Source: Cenococcum geophilum 1.58 (lineage: Eukaryota > Ascomycota > Dothideomycetes > Gloniales > Gloniaceae). Taken from it: 64,000 nucleotides of DNA. The first letter of the stretch is position 1; each line of letters begins with the position of its first letter. Made by a program: the position numbers and the translations under genes. Positions 25,140 to 36,558 of this stretch are shown here, in pieces. The stretch is taken from NCBI GenBank assembly GCA_001692895.1, contig KV748226.1, positions 870,329 through 934,328 on the forward strand. The letters run 5' to 3'. The notes beneath the pieces were generated by a model, which saw nothing but the letters and a program-made list of their open reading frames with translations, ran no database searches and was not told where the DNA came from.

Positions 25140-28100
25140 GAGGCAAAGGGCCCTCGCTGGGGGTCCGCCACCTATCTATTATATAGTACAACAACGGCAA
25201 TACAAACCACTATCTCGTAAGGCCCTTACTAGATAGCTTAGACCTAGAGAAATATTATATCCTTGCTATATAAGAGCCGTATTATAATGCCTATATATAA
25301 TTAATATACTGCCCCTAAGGATTCCAGCTCCTATATGAACCAAAAGCAGCTATACACGTATACTTTATAATCAGCAAGGCTATTAGCCTATCCTTATAGT
25401 TATAGCAGGCAGTTAACCTAGATATTGCAGTTATAATAATCTAGACATATAGGGGACTAGTATAGATTATTAATATATATAACCCTAGGGTTAAAGGGGT
25501 CCTATAAATAGAGAATATTATATTAGTAATAAGCTTACTGGAAACCAAAGGCATAAAGTCTATCCTATTAGGAGATATAAACCTCCACTACTTACGGTAG
25601 GGGGGTATTTATATTACTACTAAACGATAGGTAGAGTGCCTACTAAGAGCTATAGACACCTGGGGCCTTAAGCTAGCTACCCCCCTAAAAGCAATTACAT
25701 GGCAACGAGGCACCGCTAAAAGTATAATTGACCTTACATTTATAGACGAAGGCCTATACTAGAGACTTAAAAGGTGCAACCTTAAAGAAGCATAGGTACT
25801 CGTTTTAGACTATATCCCTATCTAGATATAGCTAGATCTAGATATTAAGGCGCAACCTAATAGTAAAAGATATGTAATAAGAAAGCTTAAGATAGACAGC
25901 TTCCTTAGCATAGTTAAACAATAACTTTAAGACCTAGAAGAAATCCGCCCAATACCAAACAAGCGAGGCTTATTAGCTACCCCTAAGGAAATTAACTAAA
26001 GACTAGAAAGGATTTAGGTAGTAATTAAAAACGGGCTAAAAGAGCACTGCCCGGTCTTAAAACCGGGCCCCTATATACAACACGCATGGTCCGTATAATA
26101 CGCGGTTCTTATTACTAGCTAATAATAAGTAAGAAGAAAATATATAAGCAGCCATAATCCTAAAGACGAGAGACAATATAAAGATATAAGAAACCAGCTA
26201 AAGAATACCCTAAAAAAAGAAGTAAGGAATAGCTGGAGACGGTTTATAAATAAGCATATTACTAACCCGAGCCTCCCCTATAATAAAGGTCTCTAGAGGA
26301 TAGCAAAATAGGTAAAGAAAAAGGCGGGACGCCTAGTAGAAGACCTATACCTTCCGCCCCTACAAAGACTAGGTAAATTACTGGCTATAAGCGACAATAA
26401 TAAGAAGGCAAAGATCCCTATAGAAAGATTTTTCCCTTAACCAGCTTTAGTAGACCTTAGTAATATTACGGGCGAAGCACCGGTAACTCGCCTAAGGGTC
26501 GATAGCAATATAACAACTAAAGAAATAACTAGAACTATTAGCCGCCTTTTAAACAACATAGCACTAGAACTAGATAGGATCCTAAATAAAGCCCTAAAGA
26601 CCTGCGGACCACTAATAGTACCTTAGCTTGCGGATATAGCTAGAGCATACTTTATAATAGGCTACTACCTAAGACTTAGAAGAGCTATAATAACGTTTAT
26701 CCTACGCAAAGAAGGTAAAGCAGACTACTTATTTCTAGGGAGCTACCGCCCTATTGCCCTAGAGAATACCCTTAGTAAGATCTTAGAAAGGGTAATAGCG
26801 GATTATATAGCAGACACGGCTAAGGAACACGCCCTACTACTATAAAGCCAAATAGGGGTAAGAAAGAACCGCTTAACACTATTAGCACTTACGCTACTCG
26901 CTGCCACCATTAAATCTACATGGGCGATGCGAAAGGACTTTATAGTATTAATGCTTAGCCTAGATATTAGTAGCGCCTATAATAACATACCCCATAAGCG
27001 TCTCTTATACATCCTTAGGGTAAAAGGCTTCCTAGAATAGATTATATAATTTGTTTAAGGGTTTATAGGTTAAAAAGAAATATTATTAGTCTTTAGCGGA
27101 TACTAAAGCCCCCCTATTATAGTTATAATAGGAATACCACAAGGATTACCCCTCTCGCCTATACTCTTCCTTTTCTTCGTAAGCAACCTACTTAACTCCT
27201 TCAAAGAAGGGGCGACCTAGGGGATAGGCTTTGTTAACGATATAAACCTAATTATATACGGGCCAACAGCCGCAGAGAATTGTAGAACACTAAAGAAAGC
27301 TTATAATACCTATATAGAATAGGCAAGACGATATAGAGTTTAATTCTCACCAGAGAAATACCAGCTAATCCATTTTATAAGAAAACGCAACCAATCTGCA
27401 GATCTTTAGTATATAATTTGCATCTAAGGCTTTAGGGGTTAACTAGTTTAGAGCCTCAGAGTATTAAGAGTATGGGTAGATAGTAAGCTTTAGTGGAGCG
27501 TATATACAGCGCAAGCGGCCTATAAGGGCTAAGTATAGTATATCGTATTATCTAGGATCGTTAACTCTATATAGGGTCCATGCTTCTAAAGGTCACGCCT
27601 ACTATACACAGCAGTTATCCGGCTAACTATGACGTATAGGTCCAGTATTTGGGCCATTAGAGAATCTGAGAAAGGCCCCCCTAAATCGCTTCTTAAACTA
27701 CTCTAAAAGGTCTAAATAGCTTGCCTCTAGAGCATAATAGGCGGATATAAGCGAACGGCAAAAGCACTGCTTAAGAAGGAAGCTAATATTCCCCCTATAT
27801 AACTATATATTAAAGCTGCTATAATGTAAAGGGCATAAAAGGAACGCAACTCTAATATTATAAAGTATATTAAGATATGCCTAAATAAACTATAGAGGGA
27901 CCCTAGGGCGCCTCGTAGGAGAATAAACTAATAACCCTAAAGTAGGGAAGATATATTGGAGAAATAGGTAAAGAAAGTAGAAGAAGAATAGCACTGCTTT
28001 AGGGCCCAGGCCTATATAGAGGAGGAAGGGAGACGCGTAAGAGGCCAGTAAAGATAATAGTAAGAGAGAAAAAGGAGCTAAAGTAGAGCATAAAAGAACG

Positions 28101-28740
28101 CTAGGAAACTATCTACTGTAATATAATACTAGCTGGACCAACGCTGGAGAGGTGTATAGAAGTTAAAGGTATAGAGGCTAACTAAGGCAAGAGGAACCTA
28201 AGCCGTAGTATAGTTAACGCTATAGGGGGTAAACACTTTAGAGCTCCGAGAAGGCCTAATAAAGGCAGAAAATATAATAGTAACACTCTTAAGAATAGGA
28301 ATAATAGGACTAAAAGACTGGCTCTACTGGGTAGGTGTCCTAGTAAATAGCCCGAGATATAAATATAGCTGGCTAAAACAGATACCAAAATATATAATAC
28401 TGTTATGCCCCTTACGCACTAACTAAGAAGTAATACTCTTAGTAGCTAGCATAGAGAACTATAAGACACTACTCTCGATATAAAAAGGCCTTAAGGCGGT
28501 TACCTAGTAGCTTATTAGCCAAAATGTACTAAACTAGTTCCGGGTTATAAAGGAAATAGTAATAAAGGGCGGGGGGGGGCGAGCAACGGGCGCCCCCTAA
28601 TAACTCTATAGTAGTAGAGTAAAGTTTGCAATACTAGCGCGTCCGTAGGCTTGTTACGGCAGTAGTAGTTCCTAAGGAGGTTAAAAAGTAAGGTAGTAGG
28701 AGCACTACCGGTGACTCGTAGGCGCCTTATAGGCAAGTCC
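25140..28740 (+). pseudogene. LINE-1 ORF2 (endonuclease, reverse transcriptase), decayed
   Basis: ORF2 would nick the target and copy the element RNA. An apurinic-type endonuclease is visible at ~25150-25800: LLGDINLHYL near 25560, then ITWQRGTAKSIIDLTF near 25700. Reverse transcriptase follows: YRPIALENTLSKILERVIA (~26740), LSLDISSAYNNIPHKRL (~26955), GIPQGLPLSPILFLFFVSN (~27130) and GFVNDINLI (~27225). The last is the catalytic FVDD block with its first Asp changed to Asn, as a G-to-A RIP change would give. The remaining ~1.2 kb is a C-terminal region of the kind seen in LINEs. Tens of TAA/TAG stops; dead. Confidence 0.85.
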
Positions 28741-29987
28741 TAAAAGGCGGGGAGATGGATTACGGGGTTTTCTTAAATAGAGTTTTCTCCCTATATGTAT
28801 ATAAGGAGTAGTCCGCGTAGGCCCAATAGGGATCCGAATCGGACGTTAAGCAATGAATTATTATTATTATAATTACTAAATAGTAAGTCCCTAATTATAT
28901 TAAGGACGTATAAGCCTTCCTTAGTTTTACTAACTTCTATTAGAAATTTATATATAACTTCTTAGGCGTAGTAGTACTACTTATAGTAATAATGTAAACG
29001 AAGGGCCTTTCTATAAAAGGAAGAAAAATGCACCTACGCTTTACCTAGACGCCTAAATATAAGAAGGCGTTCTAAGACCTTAAAAATACCTTTACTAAAG
29101 TACTTATCCTAGCTTACTTTATACTAGGATAATAACTCTATCTTAAAACTGACTTCTTAAACCACGTTAACGTAGGCGTTTTTTCTTAAATAGGTAATAA
29201 CGGTCTTCTTTACCTAGTTATATTCTACTCGTCTAAGCTTATACTATAAGAGTATAACTATAAGATCTATAATAAAGAACTTCTTGCAATTATATAAGTG
29301 TTTAAAAAATTCCAACTAAAACTCTTTTTAGTAGAGTCTAACTAGCTAACTAAAGTCCTTATAGACTATTATAACCTTAAGTACTTTATAATTACGAAGT
29401 AGCTAAACTAACGCTAAGTATATTAGAACGAGTTCCTCTCTAGTTTTAACTTTAAAATTGTATATAGACCAGGAGTATAAGGTACTAAACCTAATAGCCT
29501 AATACGCCGCTCGTAAGACCTTCCTTAGTCTAAAAATGACCCCTATAATTAGTTCTAATAATAGATAATCCTAAAAGTATAAAATTTAGCCTTAGGTATA
29601 CTACCTATAATAAAGCTAACTATACCTTAGCTTTATACTATAGAACTAAAGTTACCTCCTAAAATTAATAAGCTTATTACTATAGTATATAATACCTCTA
29701 TTAACCTATTACTATATTAACTTATTGCCGTAAAGACCACTAGCGCCTATATGCTACCTACTAACCTCTAAAGCTTAGGCTAGATTAATATAGCAGCCTT
29801 AGAAGTAAAAAAGAATAGGCTCTATTATAGAGGTCGCCTATTTATCCCTAACTTAGAAAATCTATAACAGCAACTAATCTAAATAGCCTACAACCTCCGA
29901 TTAAGCGGCTATCTAGGTAAAAGAGGAACCTATAAGCTTCTTAGCCGATACTACTTCTGGCCAAAAATAATAGACTTAGTTAAACGC

Positions 29988-30000
29988 TTTATAAGCGCCT
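29988..30000. repeat. LINE-2 target duplication, left copy
   Basis: TTTATAAGCGCCT, repeated exactly at 34794-34806. It lies within the Gypsy-2 integrase frame. Confidence 0.93.
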
Positions 30001-30499
30001 TTTTTTTTTTTTTTTTTTTTTTTATATCCGTTGTATTATACTACGTACAATACTACGCATGCAGCCTTTAGGCTATGGCGCTATAGTTCTATATACATGA
30101 ATCCTTTCTAGGCAGCTTAATATGTACTAGTAGCTATGTCCTAGTAGTTTATAAATCCCTAAACTAGGGATTTACAGCTTCCTCGTAAGATACTAGGTTG
30201 CTAACAACTATTAGGTAGTGAGAAAACGATAGGAAAATAATAGAAAAAATTGGAATAAAATCCTAAATAATCCTAACGCCTGTCCCTGTCCTTTTTATAG
30301 TTTATTCTGTCTTTTGCTTTCTATGGTCTATCTACTAGGATTTTAGTAGGAGTTGCCTCCTTCTAGAGATCCTTCTGCTCTTAGCCCACTTCCCAGTAGC
30401 TATTTTTATCCTACTTAAGAATAGAAAAAAGCGCCCTTCTTCTTTCTTTGTACCAAAAAAGCTTCTCTAAGGAGAGAGAAGAGCCTATTTGTCTTTACA

Positions 30500-33150
30500 T
30501 TTCCTTCTATCTTCCCAATGTAGTCTGCATTCTAGTAAGAGGTGCGTAGGGGTTTATACCGCGGTACAGTCCTTAAAGCATCTACCTTTCTTTACCTTCC
30601 CTATTGTTTTAGAGAAGGATTTAAAGAAGCCTTTTCCTAGTTTTAGTTAAAAGAAAGCTAATTATAGCTTTTTAGGATATTTATCCTTAGTAGCTTTAAA
30701 AGAGAAAGGGTAGTTTCCTTTACAGATTCTAGTATAGTATTTTCCTTTGCTTTTGTTCTATTGCCAATTGTTTTTCCACTGTTCTAGTGTCTTTTCTCTT
30801 GCTCGTTTCCTAGGTAGGCTAGAGAAGAATAAGAAGATTTTATTTTTCTTCTAGAGAGGCCCTTTTTAGCTAGTTTATCTGCTTATTTCATTTCCGTAAA
30901 TTCCTAGGTAGCTAGGGACCCAATAGAAGTTAATAGAGATATTCCTGCTAGCTAGATAGGAACAGCTTTGCGTAATTTTAAAGACTAGTCTTGCCCTCCT
31001 ATAAGAGAATTAAGCTGTAATCTCTTAATAGCCGCTTGGCTATCTATAAAGATATAAACCTGTTTCTCTTCTAGTCTTTGTTGTTTAGGTGTTCTAGGCC
31101 CTATAGACTGTATAAAGCTCTGCGTCAAATTTCCATATAGGCCCTAGATTCCAATTTATTACATATTAAATCCTATTTCTCTCTCCTATTTGGCATACGG
31201 CTACTACATTTAATTTATTGTCTTTAGAGCCATCTATATTAATATATTATATACTAGGTCCCACTTTAGGGATTTCTGTAGATTTTCTACTAGTCTTAGA
31301 TGTTCTTATGTAGCTTCTTCTTTACTACCCTTAGAGATAGAAAAGAAAGCGGGAATAGGAGGAGACCCACGGTTTTTGCAGTTTAGAGAGACTCTTCTCT
31401 ATATATTCCAATTTTGGATTAGCTTCTAAACTCTAGTGGTTAGAGATAGGATTAGCTGTATTTTTGCCGTAAGAGGTGCTTTATAGTAAGAGTTTTTTTA
31501 GGGCTAGAATTAGAGCTAGAACTAGCTGCTAGTTCATCCTATCTTTATTAGACCTCTTCTATAGTATAGGCCTTTTGATGCGTAATTTCCTTAAATTTTA
31601 GAATTCTTAATGCTAGTTTATGGCAAAGCTATTCAAATCTAATTCTAGGGGGAGGAGTAGAAGCTTCGATCTCTATAGCTTAGCTTAAAGATCCTCTAAA
31701 CGCTCTTAAGAACTAGTTTTAGGGCCTCAATAGATAGAGGACTGGTACCTAGCTATGTAGGGTAGTCTCTAGATTTGCTTTTACCAGCATTATTACTCCG
31801 TAGTCTGCTTATAGTAGTAAGCAGGCTATATATAAACGGTCAAAGGACTTGTAGGGATTAAGACCACTTTATATATTGCCTAGTTCTACAGTAGCTAGCC
31901 TTTGCTTTAGAGTTTTTATTTACCATATTGTTTAAAAGTAAGCTTAGAGTCTAGGAATACTCCTAACCACCTAACTAGGGGCTTAGGGGATATTTCCACG
32001 TCTCCTAGCTTTAGCCCTTCCTCTATAATAGTACGCTTATTATAGAAGTGTATAAGCTCTGTTTTGCCAATATCAAAGCTAATAGCGGCTTCCTTAGCTT
32101 TAGACATTAGCTCTCGCGCAATCCTCTCTAGCTTTTTACAGTTAGATTTAGCAGAGTTTAACGTAACTATAATTGCAAAATCGTCCATATAGCTAAGGGA
32201 ATAGGCTCCTTCTGTCTCTAGCCTACAGATATTGCGTAGATATAGTAGAAATAAGATAGGGGATATAGGCGATCCCTGTAGTATCCCTATTTCTAATTCT
32301 ACTTTTTCTTNTATTTGCCCGTTAAAGGAGAGCTNTATCTTTCTATTGCTTAGGAAAGTAGCCACCNATTNNNTAAACGCTATAGGTAGTCCTAGTTCCT
32401 TGCANATAGATAGAAGCTGGTTTTTAGAGACATGGTCAAAAGCCCCCTTTACGTCTAGGAATAACGTAGTAGCTATCCTTTATCTAGCTTTTTTCCTACT
32501 ATTTTTAGATTGGATATTGTTTAGAAGTAGTAGAACTGCGTCTATTACGGACCGCTGTCTTCTTCCTCCTAGTTGTGAATCTTGAAGTAAGCTAGTAGTA
32601 CTAGCTAGATATCCTAATCTAGTAGCGAAGATCTTCTCTAAAGTCTTTCCTAGGCAGTTTAATAGGGAGATAGGTCTATAGGACTTTGGTAGAGAATAGT
32701 CCTCCTTATTTACTTTAGGAAGAATAACTCCTCAAGCTTCTCTCCATACCTTTGGCTGATAGCCTAAGATAAATAAGATCCTATAGATCCTATATAGAAG
32801 ATCTTCTATAGTAGGGTAGGCCTTTTGTAGAATTGCGAAGGATATACCATCTGGCCCTAGAGCTTTTTTATTAGAGCTAGAGAGAAGTGCTTATTTGACT
32901 TCTATTCTCTCTAGTTCTNGCNATTCCCATTTACTGTCTATAGTATAGTCCTTCCACTCCATAGGGCTAGTAGAAGGGGGTTTTGGGAATAGAGTAGTTA
33001 TAAAAGCTTTNCATTGGTCATCNAAGCTTTCTACTAGTCTAGTAGTCCCGTCCTTACTATACTGTAGACTAGGGCAGGTAGTTATATAGTAGAGTTCGAC
33101 ATGCCTGCTTATCCAGGCCTCTACCCCAGTTTTCTAGTAGCTTTCCTATT
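30500..33150 (-). pseudogene. LINE-2 ORF2: reverse transcriptase and RNase H, lightly decayed
   Basis: Read on the minus strand. The first recognisable block is KKALGPDGISFAILQKAYP (~32890-32840). It is followed by SYRPISLLNCLGKTLEKIF (~32675), LGGRRQRSVIDAVLLL (~32560), GSPISPILFLLYLRNI (~32280), the intact catalytic SYMDDFAI (~32190) and WLGVFLDSKLTFK (~31950). An RNase H-like part follows with IDGSKDN (~31235) and IFIDSQAAIKRLQ (~31040), then HLLLECRLHW (~30550). These order as in Tad-clade LINEs. A few stops and N bases interrupt it. The family's N-terminal endonuclease is not found upstream. Probably dead, but recently so. Confidence 0.85.
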
Positions 33151-33159
33151 TATCTAGGC

Positions 33160-34793
33160 CCGAGGGCTGCTACCACCCATAACACGGGGAATTTCACCAG
33201 TTCTCTCGGATATCTTATAATAGGCTATTAGCCTAAGTACTAGCCTGCCCCCCAGCAGTCTATATAAGAGTCCTCCTCCTAGAGTGGTACGCTTTTGCAC
33301 GGCTTGGGAGCCTTCCATAGCCTCTAGTTTTACGCCTCTTTTCATTGTTTCCGCCGGCACGGGCATAAGCTGCCATTTGCAGGGGTCGCAACTCCCGTCT
33401 CACGCGCCTACTGACGTAATCCTACAAGGGCGTCGTAGCTGCATCCTGCAATGTGGTTGAAGCCTTAGGTACCATCTACGGTTGAGGCCCAGCCAAAAGC
33501 CTCCCCCGCCTGAGTAACTCCTGTTTGCTCCTTAAGCGTACCTCACTAGCGTACTGCCCTAGCGAGCAGTCGTACTGCCCTAGCGAACAGTCCTATCTAT
33601 TGGTACACCGACACGCGCATCCGTTCTCTCGAGCCACGTAGTAGTCTCTCCGGCCAGGACGTGATCCTGCCTGCCTACCAGGTGCACTAGGGGTCAGAGC
33701 CCAGCTAAGGGGTNAGGTCCCTAGAGCCAGCAGTGGCTACTACGCACTACGCCCCGCGGGAGGTTTTAATTCCCGTTTCGCGTTGCCTGTAAGAGTCTCC
33801 TNATAACAGGCCGACCGTGTCTTGCAGAATAGGTTATAGACTAGGTCCCGTGCCAGGCGACCTACCCTACCCTATTCTACTAACNAAGCTTNTGTCCCCC
33901 CTTTGTATAAGCTNGCCTGTGTCTCTAACTGTCAAGTCCTCGTACGACTNGCCTGTGTTTCCTTAGAGCCTCCCCCATATATATGCGCAGGTTGCGTGCA
34001 CCACGCCTATTAAGACCCTCCTGTGAGTCACCTGTAGGTCAACCGTAGGTCGAACGCCATGGGGCCGTCGAAGCTGGCCTGTGTTTCCGCTGCCTAGAGC
34101 TTTGCCCGTGTTTCCACCTCGTTNAGCCGTCTGGTTGCCGTCGCGTCGCCGTCGCGTCGCTGTCGCGTCCTGTCGTCCAGGTCGCGCGCACCACGCCTAT
34201 TAAGACCCTCTTCTGAGTCACCTGGGCGTACCGGATACCAGATAGGCCCTCGTAGAGGGGCCTTAACGAGTTCTCTAGGCAGGGCCTTAACAAGTTCTTC
34301 GCGGTGGCCTTGGGGCCTTAACAAGTTTCGTACGATTCTGCGACGCGTTAACCTTAACAAGTTCTTATAAGCAGAGGTTTCCTACGCCCTCGCCGCGTTC
34401 CTTTGCGGTCTCAGAGCTAGTGCAAGCCCAAGGGTGTCCTGTTGTACGTCTAGGTCGCGTCCACGTCGACTGGCTGAATAAGGCCAGTTTCGGGCCTGGC
34501 TACGAGCCAGGTAGTCGTACATCGGGTGGTTTTCGTATCCCAGTTTCCCTTGATAGCCCCCCTAGATGGTAGAGCAGGAGCCCCAGGCGGGGGCAGTAGG
34601 GCTCCTGGTGTTGTTGAGGGCGATGCTTCGTACGCGTCGCAGGCTCAACACCACAGAACCGCGACGACAGCGCGCTGCACGCGCTGCGACGGCTCCCTAC
34701 CATCGCCTCTGCACTTGGCCATCAAAAGGAACGATTTCCTGATGATGTTTCCACCCGCGGCGACGTGGACGCGTGCAGTAGGGCTTCGCGGGT
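33160..34793. other. GC-rich 5' part of LINE-2 with internal repeats
   Basis: Composition differs sharply from all neighbours: GC-rich, CpA kept, many GTCGC runs (34136-34170). A ~43-bp direct repeat (GCACCACGCCTATTAAGACC) lies at 33991-34033 and 34181-34224. GTACTGCCCTAGCGA is repeated near 33551 and 33572, and CCTTAACAAGTT recurs several times at ~34288-34364. Several short frames on both strands cross here, but none shows a domain I know. It could be a repeated 5' UTR/promoter, a gag-like ORF1 too diverged to recognise, or captured DNA. It lies inside the LINE-2 target duplication, so it moved with the LINE. Confidence 0.6.
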
Positions 34794-34806
34794 TTTATAA
34801 GCGCCT
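34794..34806. repeat. LINE-2 target duplication, right copy
   Basis: TTTATAAGCGCCT, identical to 29988-30000; the Gypsy-2 integrase resumes directly after it. Confidence 0.93.
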
Positions 34807-36167
34807 ATTACAGTTATAAGTGCGCTAAGGCCTTTAATATAAAGTACTAAGGACTACTATACCCTCTACTAATACCTATATAATAATAGGCAGATATTGC
34901 TATAGATTTTATTATTAACCTACTACCCTATAAATAACACGGCCGTACCTATAAGAAAATCCTTATAATAATATGCCGACTTATAAAAGAGCGCCACTAC
35001 GTCCTAACCGAAGGCATAGCCGTTAGCGACATTACTAACGCCTTCCTTTATAAAGTTTACCGACTATATAGGTTACCTAACTTAATTACGTCTAACTAAG
35101 GCATATAATTTAACTCTGATATATAGAGATAAATCTACTAATACCTTAGTATCTCTGTTAAGATGTCTATATCCTTTTACTATAAAACTACTAGGTAACT
35201 AGAAAACGCTAACACTAGCATAAAAGCGTACCTATAATAGGTAGTTGCCTATAGTTAAGATAACTAGGTAGATTACCTCCTACTAGGTAAATTTATAGTA
35301 AATAACTATGTCTTAACCATTATAGGACTTACCCCATTCTTCGCGAATAAGGGTTATTACCCCTAATCCGGCATAGAGCTACTAGAACCTATTAATAAGA
35401 AACTGCCATATAAAAAACGCCTTAAAATGCTACTTACTAACTAGCATGTAAACTGTATAAAAAATCTACTTAACTACTATAATGGAGAAATGGCCTAGGC
35501 TTAAGTAAAGTAGGCCTACTTTACTAACTGTTATAAAACGCTATCACTAGAGATGCGTGTTGGTGACTAGGTATAGCTAGATATATATAATATCTCTACG
35601 CAGAGGCCTATAAAGTTACTTAATTATAAAAACCTTAGCCCCTATCTAATTAAATAAGTTATTAATAAGGGAGCTGTATATAAGCTAGAACTTCTACCTA
35701 CCCTAGCCACCCGCGGAATATAGCCTATATTTTACCTATGGCTACTATACCTTTATTAGCCTAACCCTTTACTAGGGCAGATATAGCTTAAACCTTTACT
35801 AGTACTAATCCGAGACGAAAACGAAGATAAAAACTATAAGGAGTAGACCGTTAAACGAATTATTAACTTTAAATACTTTAGTAAAGGTAGAGGATAACGG
35901 CTCTACTATAGAGCTATATATATAGGATTTAATATAGATTAGCCAGAATAGCAACTATAGAAAGACTTTGAAAATATAAAGGATCTAATTAGCGACTTTT
36001 ACTACGCGAATCTATAGAAACCGGGCTTAAGTAGAGATTTTATACTTAATCCTCTATAGGAGCCCTTATAGAGCTAAACCGTTATATATTACTATGTAAG
36101 GGTAAATTGCCGCTAGATTACCGTTAGATTGCGGTAAAGTATAATTACGTGACTAGAATATCGTTAA

Positions 36168-36222
36168 GATGTCTAGGAACTTTAACTAGCAGTTAAAGTT
36201 ATCTAATTAGTTAGATTTTTAA
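36168..36222. repeat. short copy of the AGGAACTTTAAC module
   Basis: AGATGTCTAGGAACTTTAAC, then a hairpin partner AGTTAAAGTT and TCTAATTAGTTAGAT. It matches the first ~50 bp of 19289 and 58473 and then diverges. It lies in the 3' untranslated part of Gypsy-2. Confidence 0.7.
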
Positions 36223-36365
36223 ATGCTAACCCTTATTATATAACGTTATTTTAAACCTTTAGTAATACCCCCCTTTTCTTCTTCTTTATACCTTAAGTGT
36301 CCCTTTTATATATATATAGTAACCACAGCGTCGCCGGAGCTCCGCCTCTATAGGAGGGGGGGTAA

Positions 36366-36558
36366 TATTACGGAACCCCACCGTAGGGGCCTCTATAGAA
36401 GAGCCCCGTGCTCTTATATACACCTCGCGTATAGCTTATATCAGCTACGCGTAGGTATATTACCTCCTTACGCCCTCGACCCTTACGATTAATCGCGTAA
36501 TGTCTTGTAGACTCCTCGAATATATACGCTCTATAGCCACTACCCTCGTTCCGTAACA
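36366..36558 (+). repeat. 193-bp LTR, probable 3' LTR of Gypsy-2
   Basis: Starts TATTACGGAACCCC and ends GTTCCGTAACA, so its termini are inverted copies (TGTTACGGAAC with TG changed to TA). A G-rich polypurine-like run lies directly to the left, which fits a plus-strand 3' LTR. The outer flanks do not repeat (GGTAA / TATAT). It is less mutated than the flanking pol remnants. Confidence 0.72.

Larger units (their letters stand above)
23307..28867 (+). mobile_element. LINE-1, Tad/I-like non-LTR retrotransposon, full length
   Basis: TATAATTACTAAA repeats at 23294-23306 and 28868-28880, a 13-bp target duplication. The element between carries an ORF1 with zinc knuckles, then an ORF2 with endonuclease and reverse transcriptase. 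It ends GGACGTTAAGCAATGAA plus a short (TTA)n tail, in place of poly(A), as in I-like elements. LINE-3 (37812 onward) has the same 3' end. Inside the host element, the target duplication lies just before the Gypsy-2 FLSFTNFY block. Heavily RIP-mutated. A GC-rich run (GGGCGGGGGGGGGCGAG) near 28566 stands out. Confidence 0.88.
30001..34793 (-). mobile_element. LINE-2, Tad-like LINE with poly(A) tail
   Basis: Twenty-three T at 30001-30023 form the poly(A) tail of a minus-strand LINE, flanked by an exact 13-bp duplication (29988-30000, 34794-34806). From right to left: a GC-rich 5' region (~33160-34793), reverse transcriptase (~33000-31900), an RNase H-like domain (~31260-31000) and a C-terminal region with HLLLEC (~30560). 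It is far less mutated than LINE-1, with an open 450-base reverse transcriptase stretch. There is no endonuclease between the GC-rich part and the reverse transcriptase, so the element is either 5'-rearranged or chimeric. About 16 N bases (32311-34124) show poor assembly here. Confidence 0.9.
20325..36558 (+). mobile_element. Gypsy-2, Ty3/Gypsy element split by LINE-1 and LINE-2
   Basis: Fossil Gypsy element on the plus strand. Gag runs ~20380-21640 with one CCHC-like knuckle near 21540; protease ~21860-22000; reverse transcriptase ~22640-23293 and, after LINE-1, 28881-29100; RNase H ~29130-29460; integrase ~29880-29987 and, after LINE-2, 34807-35550; a chromodomain-like stretch ~35850-36030. 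A polypurine-like run (TATAGGAGGGGGGG, ~36349-36362) precedes a 193-bp LTR at 36366. No matching 5' LTR was found, so the left end (about 20325) is set only by the MITE. Broken at many tens of places, and older than both LINEs. Confidence 0.82.

Noticed and set aside
34039-34819. Several overlapping open frames on both strands at 34039-34819
   Set aside because: GC-rich, repeat-containing DNA gives open frames in many phases; none has a domain and they overlap each other. Kept only as a GC-rich LINE-2 region.
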